Positions 8,791 to 18,885 are shown, numbered from the stretch's first letter. The stretch is DNA of 64,000 bases from Vibrio sp. SNU_ST1 (GCF_030563405.1 NZ_CP130749.1:868001-932000); one strand, 5' to 3'. The notes: generated by a model not told the origin, from the sequence alone. Made by a program: numbers and translations.

Positions 8791-9305
8791 GTCAGTTTCG
8801 CTTTGTCTAAAGCCATGCTGTTCAACGTGAATCCAACCACAGCCGACGGCGTGTTTTCGTCTAGGTTAAGTTTGTCCGTTGGTAATGCCCAAACCGTGAA
8901 TTGATAACGGTGCATACCATCTTTTTCTGGTGGACAAGCGCCACCGAAACCTACCGTTCCATAATCTATGCGGCCTTCTTTGCCACCCACTTTAGAAATA
9001 TCGACACCACGAGGTAGCTCGCTCACTGTTGCTGGAATATCAAATGCGACCCAGTGCCAGAAACCACTTTCAGTCGGAGCATCTGGATCATAAGCCGTGA
9101 TTGCAAAGCTTTTAGTTCCTGATGGAGCATCTTTCCACATCAATTGTGGTGATAGGTTACCGCCGTCACAACCCCAACTTGAGTATTCAAAGGTCTTCGC
9201 CATTGGGTGACCTTCTTGAATATCGTTACTGATTAATTCGAACGCTTGAGCAGAGCCTGCCGCCAAAACACTAATTGCCAATACTGATTTGATGATGAGT
9301 TTCAT
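8772..9305 (-). CDS. YbhB/YbcL family (PEBP/RKIP-like) protein, exported
   Basis: A 177-residue protein with a signal peptide (residues 1-21, ending GSAQA) and a phosphatidylethanolamine-binding-protein fold. The family ligand-binding stretch is visible as AYDPDAP...FWHWVAFDIP, followed by GTVGFGGACPPEKDGMHRYQF. Bacterial members have unclear roles; some act as inhibitors or small-ligand binders. The start at 9305 was chosen over one 45 bases upstream because it begins the signal peptide and has AGAGGAA before it. Its 3' end is part of the 17-bp repeat array. Confidence 0.9.
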   Translation of the reverse strand: MKLIIKSVLAISVLAAGSAQAFELISNDIQEGHPMAKTFEYSSWGCDGGNLSPQLMWKDAPSGTKSFAITAYDPDAPTESGFWHWVAFDIPATVSELPRGVDISKVGGKEGRIDYGTVGFGGACPPEKDGMHRYQFTVWALPTDKLNLDENTPSAVVGFTLNSMALDKAKLTATYTR

Positions 9306-9548
9306 GATAGTTCCTCTTATTAGGTATGAGTCCAGTATAGTTCCCTCCACACGCCCAGTGATGACAATAAGTACACAATTATCTAATTTAACCCAAATAA
9401 ATGATACTTACTGTATTTTTACTTTATTATTTAAAAGCATGACCCACTCGACAATTTGTTGTTAAAAGAACACTTGTTGACATTCAGGTTACAAATCGCA
9501 TCCAAAACTCTTTAGACTCTCCCCACGACTTTTAACGAGAATGATTGG

Positions 9549-10958
9549 ATGCACAGGTTTACATTGGCTCTTTGCTTAACCTTTTGGCTCCCTACACTAG
9601 CCAATGCCCAAAGTTTGCAAGACAAGTGGCAAACTCTGTATCAATTGAGCTGGCAATCGTCTCCTATCTCAGTTTCTCAGAAAGAGTTAACCCAGTACCC
9701 GAAAGCACTTCTTCAGGAAAGCAGCCGCTACCCGGATTTCAACCAATTCAGTTGGGAAGACATCGCCGCACTCGCCTCGATACAAGATCACTGCCGAGCG
9801 ATTGAAAATGCCAACCCTTCTTTGAACGATGCCATCGAATTCGAACTCGCTGTGTGTCAAGAACAACCCTTGGATTCAATCTGGTTCGCGGCACACTCAA
9901 AACGACACCCTGCTGGTGGTAGCTTCGCTGATCGTTACGTAGCTCGTTACCCAGAAAACAGTGAGCAAATTCATCCGTTTTTGAGTATCAGTAATCCTTT
10001 GCATCCGTTATTTTCCAAGCTAGAAAACTTAACCACGCAAGGCAGAGAAGCACTGCTCAATGGATACCGCGCTTGGCAACAAGGTGATGAGCTTTGGTTG
10101 AGTGGCGAACAAGGTTGGAAAGCGATTCCATCGGAAGTTTGGAAGCCTATCGCCGAGCAACAAGAAGTGATCTTGTCAGGCGAAAGCTGTTCTTTTCGTT
10201 ACAGTAACCTGTGCCTGAGCGAGTCAAGCAACGACAACCTGATCATGAAAACGTTGATCTTTACATTGCTGTTTACATTGTTATCCGGGCTCGGCAGAGT
10301 CTTGTACCTAAGAACAAAACAACGAAAAGAGAGGCAGTTCGTTTTACAGCTTCTTACTCATGAACTGCGCACGCCAATTACTAGCCTTGGCTTAACCGTT
10401 GAAATGTTCAGAAACCGCTACGATGATTTTCCCGATGAGACCCAAGGGGCAGTTTGGCGTTTAATTTCAGACTATCAAAGGCTTTCTCAGCTCACCGAAA
10501 ACAGCAAAGTGTATCTAAGTTCGGATCAGTCGGAGCCTTTGTTGAAGCAAAACGCATCATTGGAAGAGTGGCTCGACCATGTCTGCGAAAAGCACAATAT
10601 TACTTATCAATGTGAAGCAAGAGATGTTGAACTTAACTTGCCTTATTACTGGCTGACCATTTGTTTAGATAACTTGATAAAGAATGCTAAGCAGCATGGA
10701 CAAGGTAAGGTTTTAGTTAAGCTCTCCCTTGCAGATAAACTGAGAATAGAAGTACAAGATGAGGGTCACTTTCCCTCTTTGATACAACGACTTATTTCAA
10801 GAACAACACGGTGCGCCAATCACAAACAAGATAATATGGGCATTGGCCTGACTATTGTCGAACACTTGATGAAACAAGCGAATGGCCGTCTCATCATTCT
10901 CCGTAATCCAACCCGATGTATTTTGGAAATCGCTTATGAACACCCTACTGCTGATTGA
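9549..10958 (+). CDS. vxrA: VxrA-type sensor histidine kinase (DUF3404)
   Basis: A 469-residue sensor kinase. It has a signal peptide (residues 1-20), a periplasmic DUF3404-type sensor of about 210 residues with two late cysteines (GESCSF...NLCLSE), one transmembrane helix at about 233-250, then the phosphoacceptor H-box LLTHELRTPITSL with His271 and a HATPase domain (N-box NLIKNAKQHG, later MGIGLTIVEHL). In V. cholerae VxrA/WigK with VxrB controls cell-wall homeostasis, type VI secretion and biofilm genes. The following response-regulator gene overlaps it by 23 bases and a DUF2861 gene follows, which fixes the identification. The signal sensed is probably cell-wall damage, by family knowledge. 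Confidence 0.88.
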   Translation: MHRFTLALCLTFWLPTLANAQSLQDKWQTLYQLSWQSSPISVSQKELTQYPKALLQESSRYPDFNQFSWEDIAALASIQDHCRAIENANPSLNDAIEFELAVCQEQPLDSIWFAAHSKRHPAGGSFADRYVARYPENSEQIHPFLSISNPLHPLFSKLENLTTQGREALLNGYRAWQQGDELWLSGEQGWKAIPSEVWKPIAEQQEVILSGESCSFRYSNLCLSESSNDNLIMKTLIFTLLFTLLSGLGRVLYLRTKQRKERQFVLQLLTHELRTPITSLGLTVEMFRNRYDDFPDETQGAVWRLISDYQRLSQLTENSKVYLSSDQSEPLLKQNASLEEWLDHVCEKHNITYQCEARDVELNLPYYWLTICLDNLIKNAKQHGQGKVLVKLSLADKLRIEVQDEGHFPSLIQRLISRTTRCANHKQDNMGIGLTIVEHLMKQANGRLIILRNPTRCILEIAYEHPTAD

Positions 10959-11586
10959 AGACGACCAACTGCTTGGGCAAGGCCTCGTCAGCTTCTTTGA
11001 GTCCAATGGTTATCAATGCCTTTGGGTGCAAGATGCTCAGCGTGCCAATAAGCTGTGGTTACGTGCCGATCTCGTGGTGCTTGATCGACAACTTGAAGAC
11101 GGCGACAGCTTGCGACACTTGCCTAATTGGTTACTGCTCAAAGCGCTACCTGTGATTGTGTTGACCGCCAAAGTTGAAGTTCAACAACGTGTTGAAGGTT
11201 TAATGGCAGGTGCCAAAGATTACGTGACTAAGCCATTTTCGAACGATGAATTGCTTGCTAGAGTCATTACGCAGCTTCGGCCGTTAGGTGTTAGCCACTT
11301 AAATTACGCAAATATCCAAATCAACTTGTCGGAACGGATCGCTTATCTGGATGAAAATCCAATCACGTTGAAACCTAAAGAGTTTCAACTATTGATACTG
11401 TTTATTCAGAACCAAAGTCGTGTGTTTCATCGAGATGAGTTGCTCAATAAAATTTGGGGTTATCAAGCCTTCCCAAGTACAAGAACCGTTGATAACCACA
11501 TCCTACGCCTGCGCCAGAAGCTGCCAACCCTGAAGATCGAAACACATCGTGGCGTTGGTTATCGTTTGGCTGGGGAATCACAATGA
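10936..11586 (+). CDS. vxrB: VxrB-type OmpR-family response regulator
   Basis: A 216-residue regulator with an N-terminal receiver domain (acidic pair EDD at 8-10, phosphoacceptor Asp50 in LVVLDRQL, conserved Lys in VTKPFS) and a C-terminal winged helix of OmpR/PhoB type (ending in TVDNHILRLRQKL and THRGVGYRL). It is the cognate partner of the preceding kinase: the genes overlap by 23 bases. The start at 10936 begins the canonical receiver strand; an in-frame upstream ATG at 10882 would add a nonconserved tail. It overlaps the next gene by four bases (ATGA), so the three are translationally coupled. Confidence 0.9.
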   Translation: MNTLLLIEDDQLLGQGLVSFFESNGYQCLWVQDAQRANKLWLRADLVVLDRQLEDGDSLRHLPNWLLLKALPVIVLTAKVEVQQRVEGLMAGAKDYVTKPFSNDELLARVITQLRPLGVSHLNYANIQINLSERIAYLDENPITLKPKEFQLLILFIQNQSRVFHRDELLNKIWGYQAFPSTRTVDNHILRLRQKLPTLKIETHRGVGYRLAGESQ

Positions 11587-12401
11587 AAGTAAGATCTCTA
11601 ACAGCACTGTTCTGTACATTGCCCTTTGCGTGTAATGCGGCTTGGTTTACAGACACGCCATTGCAACACACCTATCAATCGCTGCTCGACAATCAACCAC
11701 AAGTGGCATGGCAAGAACTGCAAATCGCGCTTGATCAGGCGGAGCTTAATAGCCAACTTTGGCTACCCGTTAAACAAGAGATCCTGAGTCGGACTCAATG
11801 TGGAAGCACTCTTGAACAAAGTGCTACACCCAACAACCACATTCAAGTCAGCTTCATCAAGCGCCACGGTCTTTCATCACAAGGCTATCAGATTAAAGTG
11901 TCTGCAGAGCAGTTGAATGAAGCAGTAGAAGATCAAATACGAAGCATCTCTTTGATTTCACCAGAAGGAAAAGTGGTTATCGAAGGACAACTCAATTCTG
12001 ATGTCGAATATCAAGAGATTGAAACCAGTGAGATGTTCATCAAACCGGAATCGGGTGTTTATCAGTTAACGATAGGTTCGAACAACTACCCTATTATTGT
12101 TGCTTTAGACGACAACAAGCGGTGGCTAACACTCGAAAGCAAACTCAACGACCCTCACATTGTGGTAACACCGCCTGAGATAATCGACAGCTGCCCAGGC
12201 GCCAATGTCAGTTGGCAGTGGTTTGACGAAAACTACGATATGTTAGGCTTCAAGGTACTAATCAAAACAACACAAGCATCTCTTCCTACAGAAAGCCCAA
12301 TCGGATCTGAAGCTAAACACTTGAGTGCATCGGTTGAAATGTTTGAATACCAAGGTGCGATTGAAATCCAATATGTACAGCGTGTCGCGGTGCCTTTCTA
12401 A
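11583..12401 (+). CDS. vxrC: VxrC-type DUF2861 periplasmic protein
   Basis: A 272-residue exported protein with a signal peptide (residues 1-19, ending CNAA). The rest is mostly beta with a helical N-terminal part (residues 25-60), matching DUF2861, the third gene of the vxr operon. Its biochemical role is unknown; in V. cholerae the vxr operon affects biofilm formation and T6SS. Its start overlaps the vxrB stop in ATGA. I did not find vxrD- or vxrE-like genes downstream; a large glycoside-hydrolase-like gene follows instead. Confidence 0.82.
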   Translation: MKVRSLTALFCTLPFACNAAWFTDTPLQHTYQSLLDNQPQVAWQELQIALDQAELNSQLWLPVKQEILSRTQCGSTLEQSATPNNHIQVSFIKRHGLSSQGYQIKVSAEQLNEAVEDQIRSISLISPEGKVVIEGQLNSDVEYQEIETSEMFIKPESGVYQLTIGSNNYPIIVALDDNKRWLTLESKLNDPHIVVTPPEIIDSCPGANVSWQWFDENYDMLGFKVLIKTTQASLPTESPIGSEAKHLSASVEMFEYQGAIEIQYVQRVAVPF

Positions 12402-12545
12402 GTTAAGCTCGCATCTCACAGACATTCGTAACAAGCTGCAAAACCTGTAATATGCTAATGGCGCTTCGAATAGAGACATATAGGTGACAAAACACCAACG
12501 CGACTTGGGTGTAATGACCGTACTTACCCTTTACGGAATCTAGAT

Positions 12546-14879
12546 ATGGTCAACGTTCGTCATCAACTTAATTTTACGTCTTTTGCTATTGCAGCTCTAT
12601 TCACGACTTGTGCGCTCTCGGCAAACGCACAAGATAATCAAGTCACTCTTATCAGCAATAGCCACACCAACAACATTAACGCCAGCAACATAGTGTCGAT
12701 TTCAACAAAAACATTAGCGATAGATTGGAATGGCTTAAGCGTTAATAGCACTGCTTTGACCGTTGATCATCAACCTCAAAAAGTTACCCTCCTAGTCATA
12801 GACTCAAAAACCAAGGCATCTTGGACACTCATGCCGAGCGGAATCAATGTTGAAGCTGAGTTGAAGGATCATAATCTTCTTGTCCAATTCACCTTACCTG
12901 AAAACACACAAGTAAAACGAAATCAACCCATTGAACTCGTTTGGTTTGACCTAGCAGAACAACAAACTCAGACTCTATTTCTGCCCTTTAGTGAGGGTAT
13001 GCGCGTACCGACCAACAATAAGCAATGGGCCAATTACTTAGTCGAAAGCCATTCAGGAAGTAACACCACTCAAGACTTAAAAATGCCATTTTGGACGGTA
13101 CAACAGGACGATCAATTCATCAGTTATCAGATGATTAATCCAACCAACAACCAATTGTTCTTTTCTGATGCATCATCGAATACACCCTCTGATAAGAAGA
13201 CCAAGATTGATATGAGCGCTTCGCACCAATTTACAACGCTGAATCAATCACAGCCTTTTACCGTTCGGATAACACTTGGAGACTCTTGGTTAGATGGCGC
13301 TAAACACTATCGCGATTGGCGAATTGATAATGGTCTCTCTGAGTCGCTTGTCGAAAAGCAAAAGCGTAACCCAGATGTGAGTAAGCTGATCGGCGCAAGC
13401 CACATCTACTTGTTTGGTAAAAACCCTTTAAGTATCCAAGATGTGAGCGACTGGTGGGGATTAAAAGCCTGGTATCTAGAGGGCTCTAAACTAAACATTT
13501 CAAGTGAAGCGAAGCGAGAGTTATCAACTATCTCCAAGGGCAAAGATTGGTTTAGCCAGTATCACAAACAGCTGTTGTTGGACTCTATTAGCCAGTCATT
13601 ACAACGCTTGTACCCTGTTGCAACGCCAACACTTGTTGATAACACCATTAAAGCTCAACACACCGCAGCTCAGAGCAAGAAAAGCTGGGTGATTAAGCAT
13701 GCTTCCTCTTATCTCAACGCACCGGATACTTGGGGACAAGCCTTGTCGTCGGATATGGTCAGCAACCTAAATAAAGCGGGCTTGAATAAGCTGTGGTTAG
13801 GCTTCGATAACTGGATGCCAGCATTCTATCAACCGAATGCGGTAGAACTGGCTAAGCAATCTGGTTATCTGGTTGGAACCTATGACTCCTACAACACAGC
13901 CATTCCTGCGAAGCTCAATGACAACTGGCTAACCGCTCAATTACCAGAGTCGATGCGTCAAAGTTGTGCGATTGAAATGGCGGATGCCAGTTTGAAAAAA
14001 GGATTTCGAGGAAACGGTTTTTACTTGAATCCGAATTGCCATTTGGATTACGTAAAACAGCGCGCCGTAGACATCATGCGTTTTGGTCACTTCAATAGCC
14101 TGTTCCTAGATGTTGATGCGACGGCGATGGCGCGTGAAGATTACCGCGATAACACCAGTGAGTCGGATATGCTTTCTGCCTTCAATAACCGAATGCAGTG
14201 GTTAAGCGCTCAACCAGATTTGGTGCTTGGTTCTGAAGATGGCAATAGCCTGACGACAAAAGGCATCGCGTTTGCACACGGCTTAGAAACAGTTGGCTTT
14301 GGTTGGTCAGACAAAGAGATGAAAGAAAACCTCCAATCACCTTATTACTTGGGTCGTTGGTATCCAGACCATAAACCTGACTTCTTCTTCAAGTCAGCTA
14401 AGGTCAAAGAACCCTACAAGTCATTGTTGTTTTCACCTCAATACCGAATTCCGCTATACCAAGCCGTATTCCATGATGAAGTGATTAACAGCCACCACTG
14501 GCATTCAGACAGCTTGAAATTCACCGATGTGAAAGCCCATCGTGATTTGACTGCCATGCTTTACAACACGCCAGCGATGGTTCACTTAGCGAGAGATGAA
14601 GCATTATCGGTCTCAAGCCCAAGGATTAAGGCTCTGAAGCACTATCAAGATGGATTTGAGCCAATACATGAGCAGTTATGGGATAAACAATTAGTCGACT
14701 TCTTGTGGTTAGACAATAGCGGCAAGATTCAACAAACCGTGTTCAGTAACGGGAGTAAAATCATTGCCAACTTCTCCAACAAGGCCTTTCGTCACAACGG
14801 TATCGATATTGCTGGCCTATCGGTCAAAGCTATATTAGCGAATGGACAAGTCGTCGACTGGCAGCCCAATCATAGTTAG
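12546..14879 (+). CDS. Secreted glycoside-hydrolase-like protein (possibly GH101/GH129-related)
   Basis: A 777-residue exported protein with a signal peptide (residues 1-28, ending SANA). Residues about 30-280 are beta-rich, the middle (about 290-690) looks like a (beta/alpha)8 barrel, and the C-terminal 80 residues form a beta sandwich. The acidic clusters LFLDVDA and LGSEDG, about 42 residues apart late in the barrel, are candidate nucleophile and acid/base residues as in clan members such as endo-alpha-N-acetylgalactosaminidases. That family link is from general pattern, not a firm match. It lies 144 bases after vxrC on the same strand and may or may not be co-regulated. The substrate is unknown. 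Confidence 0.55.
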   Translation: MVNVRHQLNFTSFAIAALFTTCALSANAQDNQVTLISNSHTNNINASNIVSISTKTLAIDWNGLSVNSTALTVDHQPQKVTLLVIDSKTKASWTLMPSGINVEAELKDHNLLVQFTLPENTQVKRNQPIELVWFDLAEQQTQTLFLPFSEGMRVPTNNKQWANYLVESHSGSNTTQDLKMPFWTVQQDDQFISYQMINPTNNQLFFSDASSNTPSDKKTKIDMSASHQFTTLNQSQPFTVRITLGDSWLDGAKHYRDWRIDNGLSESLVEKQKRNPDVSKLIGASHIYLFGKNPLSIQDVSDWWGLKAWYLEGSKLNISSEAKRELSTISKGKDWFSQYHKQLLLDSISQSLQRLYPVATPTLVDNTIKAQHTAAQSKKSWVIKHASSYLNAPDTWGQALSSDMVSNLNKAGLNKLWLGFDNWMPAFYQPNAVELAKQSGYLVGTYDSYNTAIPAKLNDNWLTAQLPESMRQSCAIEMADASLKKGFRGNGFYLNPNCHLDYVKQRAVDIMRFGHFNSLFLDVDATAMAREDYRDNTSESDMLSAFNNRMQWLSAQPDLVLGSEDGNSLTTKGIAFAHGLETVGFGWSDKEMKENLQSPYYLGRWYPDHKPDFFFKSAKVKEPYKSLLFSPQYRIPLYQAVFHDEVINSHHWHSDSLKFTDVKAHRDLTAMLYNTPAMVHLARDEALSVSSPRIKALKHYQDGFEPIHEQLWDKQLVDFLWLDNSGKIQQTVFSNGSKIIANFSNKAFRHNGIDIAGLSVKAILANGQVVDWQPNHS

Positions 14880-14907
14880 CTTCGATACGGTTTAGACAAT
14901 AATGAAT

Positions 14908-14965
14908 AATAGGAAGCCTAAGCACTTAACCGTTAAGGTTTACCCCGTTACTTTTGCTTCCTATT
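14908..14965. terminator. Possible terminator between convergent genes
   Basis: The inverted repeat AATAGGAAGC / GCTTCCTATT flanks a 38-base loop that itself holds a small palindrome (CTTAACCGTTAAG). The right arm lies within the 3' end of the LysR-type gene. The long loop makes this a moderate call. Confidence 0.4.
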
Positions 14966-15850
14966 TTGAAATGCAGTCAGTAGATAGTCGATAAAGGCCT
15001 TCTTACGTTTCGGCATCAACTGTCTGTCTGCATACACTAGGCTTACTGAAACCTCTGGCATCTCATATTCAGGTAACAAACGAATCAACTTGCCAGTCTT
15101 GAAATGCTCACGACAAATGAACTCAGGCAGCACTGCTAAACCAAGCCCATCCACACACGCTGTTAGGCATGCCGTGATGGTATTCACCCGCAACTGACAC
15201 GGCAGATCTATCAGTATCGACTCACCTGCTTCTAATTGTAAATGCCACTTGGGTAAACGTGCCGCCTTGTTCACGACCTCAACCATACGAAATGGAGATT
15301 TTAAGTCTGAGGGTGTTTTGATTTCTCCAAACTGTTCTAGATATTCAGGGCTCGCCACAAGCGTTCTTTTTGAAGTAGTAAGATATCGAGAAACCAGACT
15401 CGAATCCACCAGCTCACCAATTTGCGCGTAAAGGTCGATCCCCTCAGCGATTATATCGACTTCGCGGTTGGTTAATTCTAAATTTATCGTCACATTCGGG
15501 TGTTCTTTTAAGAAACTGTGAATGTATTGCGCTAATACTTGGTGGCCTAATTCTACGGGGAACACCACGTTTAAAGGACCACGAATCAGGTCTTGGTTTG
15601 CTGAAACTTCTAATTCTGCTTGGTTCATGATCTCATGCATTTGCATGCTCGATTGGTAAAAACGCTCGCCCTCCGGTGTTAACACTAAACTTCGTGTCGA
15701 ACGAGTGATCAACCTCACACCTAGGTGCTGCTCCAGTTCGTCTAGCTTTCGGCTGACAGTCGACTTGGTCATGTTCAATGCTTCTGCTGCGTGCGTGAAA
15801 CTCCCGCAATCAACAACTTGTGTAAAAACAGTCACAGCATTTAAGTCCAT
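14948..15850 (-). CDS. LysR family transcriptional regulator
   Basis: A 300-residue LysR-type regulator. The N-terminal winged helix-turn-helix is at residues 1-60 (FTHAAEALNMTKSTVSRKLDELE), followed by a linker helix and a periplasmic-binding-protein-like effector domain from about 90 to 295. It belongs to the AaeR/CrgA-like branch by the pattern of the HTH. It is divergent from an EmrA/EmrB-type pump operon with a 128-base gap, the standard arrangement for a LysR regulator and its target, so it probably controls that pump. GGGAGAAG precedes its start. Confidence 0.9.
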   Translation of the reverse strand: MDLNAVTVFTQVVDCGSFTHAAEALNMTKSTVSRKLDELEQHLGVRLITRSTRSLVLTPEGERFYQSSMQMHEIMNQAELEVSANQDLIRGPLNVVFPVELGHQVLAQYIHSFLKEHPNVTINLELTNREVDIIAEGIDLYAQIGELVDSSLVSRYLTTSKRTLVASPEYLEQFGEIKTPSDLKSPFRMVEVVNKAARLPKWHLQLEAGESILIDLPCQLRVNTITACLTACVDGLGLAVLPEFICREHFKTGKLIRLLPEYEMPEVSVSLVYADRQLMPKRKKAFIDYLLTAFQNRKQK

Positions 15851-15978
15851 CGTACTTCTCCCAAAACTCTATTAGTCAGATTTTTGCAACAGTGTTTCCC
15901 TTTTTTCCTATCTTATCAATCAATCGAATTAATTTACAATTCGTTACATCTAAATGAAAACAAAATGAGAATTAAAAA

Positions 15979-17043
15979 ATGACAGAGAACAACAACGCTT
16001 CGCAATCAGTAAGCACAAAAAAACGTAAAAAAGCTCCGCTTATTGCTACTGCGATCATGCTGTCATTAGGTCTTGCTGGTGCCGGATATTGGTACGGCTA
16101 TGGCCAGTACTTTGAATCTACTGATAACGCCTACCTACAAGGCGACATTACCAATATCAGCCCTAAAGTGTCTGGCTATATTGTTAAGTCTTACGTGAGT
16201 GATAACCAATCGGTGAAAGAAGGCGACCTATTGGTTCAAATCGATGACCGTGATTACCAATCTGCACTTGCACAAGCTCATGCACATTTAACAGTAGTCG
16301 AATCAAGCGTACACAATCTTGTCGCCCAACAAACATTACAACGTAGCAAAATTAACCAAGCAGAAAGCCGTGTCGATTCCGCACAAGCTGAATACGAGCG
16401 TGCAATTCAGCAAGTGGTGCGTTCTCGTAGCTTACTAAAACGTAACTACGCGTCTCAAGATGAAGTCGATAGCATGGCTGCACAGCAAAAAGTCACTCAA
16501 GCAGATCTCGAACAAGCAAAAGCAAACCTCGTTGCGACCAACGATCAATTAACCGTTATTGCTAGTGAGATAGAACAAGCAAACGCATCGGTGACTGAAG
16601 CTCAAGCGCAAAGAGATCAAGCACAACTTAATCTTGATTACACCAAAGTTTACGCGCCAGCAGATGGTGTAATTGGCAAACGCAGCGTACGAGAAGGTCT
16701 GTTAATTCAAGCCGGCGCGCCATTGATGAGTTTGGTACCAAACAACCAGGTGTGGATCGAAGCTAACTTCAAAGAGACACAGCTAAGCGGCATTCATAAA
16801 GGTCAATCCGTTGAAGTCAAACTGGATGCCTTCCCGGGACAACCACTCGAAGGCGTGGTCGACAGCTTCTCCCCTGCGACTGGCGCCAAGTTTGCACTCC
16901 TGCCACCAGAAAACGCGACCGGTAACTTCACTAAAATCGTTCAACGTGTACCGGTGAAAATCATCATTCCAGATCAGCAAGGGTTGAAAGGTCGACTGCT
17001 TCCTGGTTTGTCTGTGGTAGCGACCATAGATAAACGAGGCTAG
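15979..17043 (+). CDS. EmrA-like membrane fusion protein (HlyD family)
   Basis: A 354-residue periplasmic adaptor with one N-terminal transmembrane helix (about residues 20-42), the short biotinyl-lipoyl-like half-motif near DNAYLQGDITNISPKVSGYI, a long coiled-coil hairpin (about 90-205, rich in Gln, Ala and Glu) and the second lipoyl half plus beta-barrel to the end. It links an inner-membrane MFS pump to a TolC-type outer-membrane channel. Its stop is three bases before the start of the MFS gene, so the two form an operon. No outer-membrane factor is encoded here. Confidence 0.92.
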   Translation: MTENNNASQSVSTKKRKKAPLIATAIMLSLGLAGAGYWYGYGQYFESTDNAYLQGDITNISPKVSGYIVKSYVSDNQSVKEGDLLVQIDDRDYQSALAQAHAHLTVVESSVHNLVAQQTLQRSKINQAESRVDSAQAEYERAIQQVVRSRSLLKRNYASQDEVDSMAAQQKVTQADLEQAKANLVATNDQLTVIASEIEQANASVTEAQAQRDQAQLNLDYTKVYAPADGVIGKRSVREGLLIQAGAPLMSLVPNNQVWIEANFKETQLSGIHKGQSVEVKLDAFPGQPLEGVVDSFSPATGAKFALLPPENATGNFTKIVQRVPVKIIIPDQQGLKGRLLPGLSVVATIDKRG

Positions 17044-17046
17044 ATC

Positions 17047-18597
17047 ATGAGTAACGCTGGTGTTGTCACCCACACTAATGATGATGGCGAGGTTTCAAGA
17101 CGCCATTGGATCGCCCTATTTGGCGGTTTGATTGGCGCATTTATGGCGATTTTGGATATTCAAATCACCAACTCGTCTCTCAAAGACATTCAAGGTGCGC
17201 TGTCTGCCACCTTAGATGAAAGCTCGTGGATCTCTACGTCCTATCTAGTCGCAGAGATGATTGCTATCCCACTCAGTGGTTGGCTTTCTAAAGCGCTCGG
17301 AAAACGCCGTTATATCACGTGGACGACGGCCATCTTCACCATTTCATCTTTGTTGTGTTCGTTCTCTTGGAACATGACCTCGATGATCGTGTTCCGTGCA
17401 ATCCAAGGTTTTAGTGGTGGTGCTTTAATCCCGCTTGCTTTCTCGCTAGTGATTCAGCTATTGCCCGTCAACAAGCGTGCTGTCGGTATGGCACTGTTTG
17501 GTGTAACCGCGACCTTTGCTCCATCGATCGGCCCAACATTTGGTGGCTGGCTGACGGAGAACTTCTCGTGGCACTATATTTTCTACATCAATATTCCGCC
17601 TGCGTTGCTTGTGATCACCATGATCCGATATGGCTTAGATGATGAAAAGCTCGACCTTGGCACGCTGAAAAAAGCGGACTGGTTTGGTATCGCGACCATG
17701 GCGTTAGGGCTAGGTTGTTTGGAAGTAGTGCTAGAAGAAGGTAACCGCGAAGAATGGTTCAGTTCGAGCTTCATCATAGGCTTAAGTATTGTGTCTGCAG
17801 TGAGCTTAGTTTACTTCGTGATAAACGAACTCCAACACAAAAAGCCACTGGTGAATTTGCGGCTATTGCGGGATGGGCAATTTGCTATGTCTTGTATCGC
17901 CTATTTGATTCTAGGGATGGCATTGCTCGGCTCTATCTATGTGCTGCCAATGTATCTCACTCAAATCCAACAGTACAATGCGATGGAGATTGGTGAAGTA
18001 CTGATGTGGATGGGTTTCCCACAGTTGTTGATATTCCCAATCGTTCCTAAGCTGACGCAAATCATTAAGCCTAAGTACTTGGTGACCTTTGGTTTCGCGA
18101 TGTTTGGCTTCAGTTGTTACGTGAATACACATATGACGATTGATTTTGGTGGCCAACAGTTGATTTTATCGATGGTTCTGCGCGCTATCGGTAGCCCGTT
18201 TATTATGGTTCCCCTGTCTTTGGTTGCAATGAAAAACATCAGCAAAATGGATACACCTGACGCATCGACTTTAACCAACGTAATGCGTAACTTAGGGGGT
18301 GCTTTCAGTATCGCGATTATTGCTACGTTGTTAGATAACAAAACTCGTGAACATCTTGCACATATTAAAGAGTCATTGCCTTCTGTGAGTCAATTAGGTT
18401 GGCAAACGCTTCAGCAACAACAAGCGTTTTTCATTCAGTCAGGAAGTGATGCCGCAACGGCGATGCAGCAAGCTCAAGCAAGTTTACTTGGCACCATGCA
18501 ACGTGACGCTGACATTATGGCTTACAATGATGTGTTCTTAATGATGACGGCGTTCTTGGCTCTAGCTGCAGTATTGATTCTAAATATGCGTGATTAG
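17047..18597 (+). CDS. EmrB/QacA-type DHA2 MFS drug transporter
   Basis: A 516-residue inner-membrane protein with about 14 transmembrane segments, the DHA2 topology. It shows the MFS motif A-like loop after TM2 (GWLSKALGKRRY) and the motif C-like stretch GVTATFAPSIGPTFGG in TM5, typical of proton-drug antiporters. With the preceding adaptor it should export lipophilic compounds, uncouplers or fatty-acid-like molecules through a TolC-type channel. The substrate is unknown. A probable terminator lies about 70 bases after the stop. Confidence 0.92.
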   Translation: MSNAGVVTHTNDDGEVSRRHWIALFGGLIGAFMAILDIQITNSSLKDIQGALSATLDESSWISTSYLVAEMIAIPLSGWLSKALGKRRYITWTTAIFTISSLLCSFSWNMTSMIVFRAIQGFSGGALIPLAFSLVIQLLPVNKRAVGMALFGVTATFAPSIGPTFGGWLTENFSWHYIFYINIPPALLVITMIRYGLDDEKLDLGTLKKADWFGIATMALGLGCLEVVLEEGNREEWFSSSFIIGLSIVSAVSLVYFVINELQHKKPLVNLRLLRDGQFAMSCIAYLILGMALLGSIYVLPMYLTQIQQYNAMEIGEVLMWMGFPQLLIFPIVPKLTQIIKPKYLVTFGFAMFGFSCYVNTHMTIDFGGQQLILSMVLRAIGSPFIMVPLSLVAMKNISKMDTPDASTLTNVMRNLGGAFSIAIIATLLDNKTREHLAHIKESLPSVSQLGWQTLQQQQAFFIQSGSDAATAMQQAQASLLGTMQRDADIMAYNDVFLMMTAFLALAAVLILNMRD

Positions 18598-18669
18598 CGC
18601 TAGAGTTTTGTTTAATAAAGCTTCAAGAAAAGAACAACATTTCGAATAAAAAATCGAACAATTAAACTG

Positions 18670-18700
18670 AGAGGTAAGCTTATCGGGTTGCCTCTTTTTT
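18670..18700 (+). terminator. Probable rho-independent terminator after the EmrAB-type operon
   Basis: A stem AGAGGTAA / TTGCCTCT (one G-U pair) with a 10-base loop is followed directly by a run of T. It lies 73 bases after the MFS gene. Confidence 0.6.
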
Positions 18701-18885
18701 ATTTCTAAAACACGTATAACCCCACGAAAATCAGGTAAAAGTAACCTGCGTTTGAAGTCTTTCATAAATGTTATCGAATACTCCTTAATTACCAATAGTT
18801 TATTGAGTGTTTGTATGTGATACTGGCACCTTGACAATGTGCAACTTGACGCCTAAATTAAAAATAACATTTGGTATTGAGGAAA

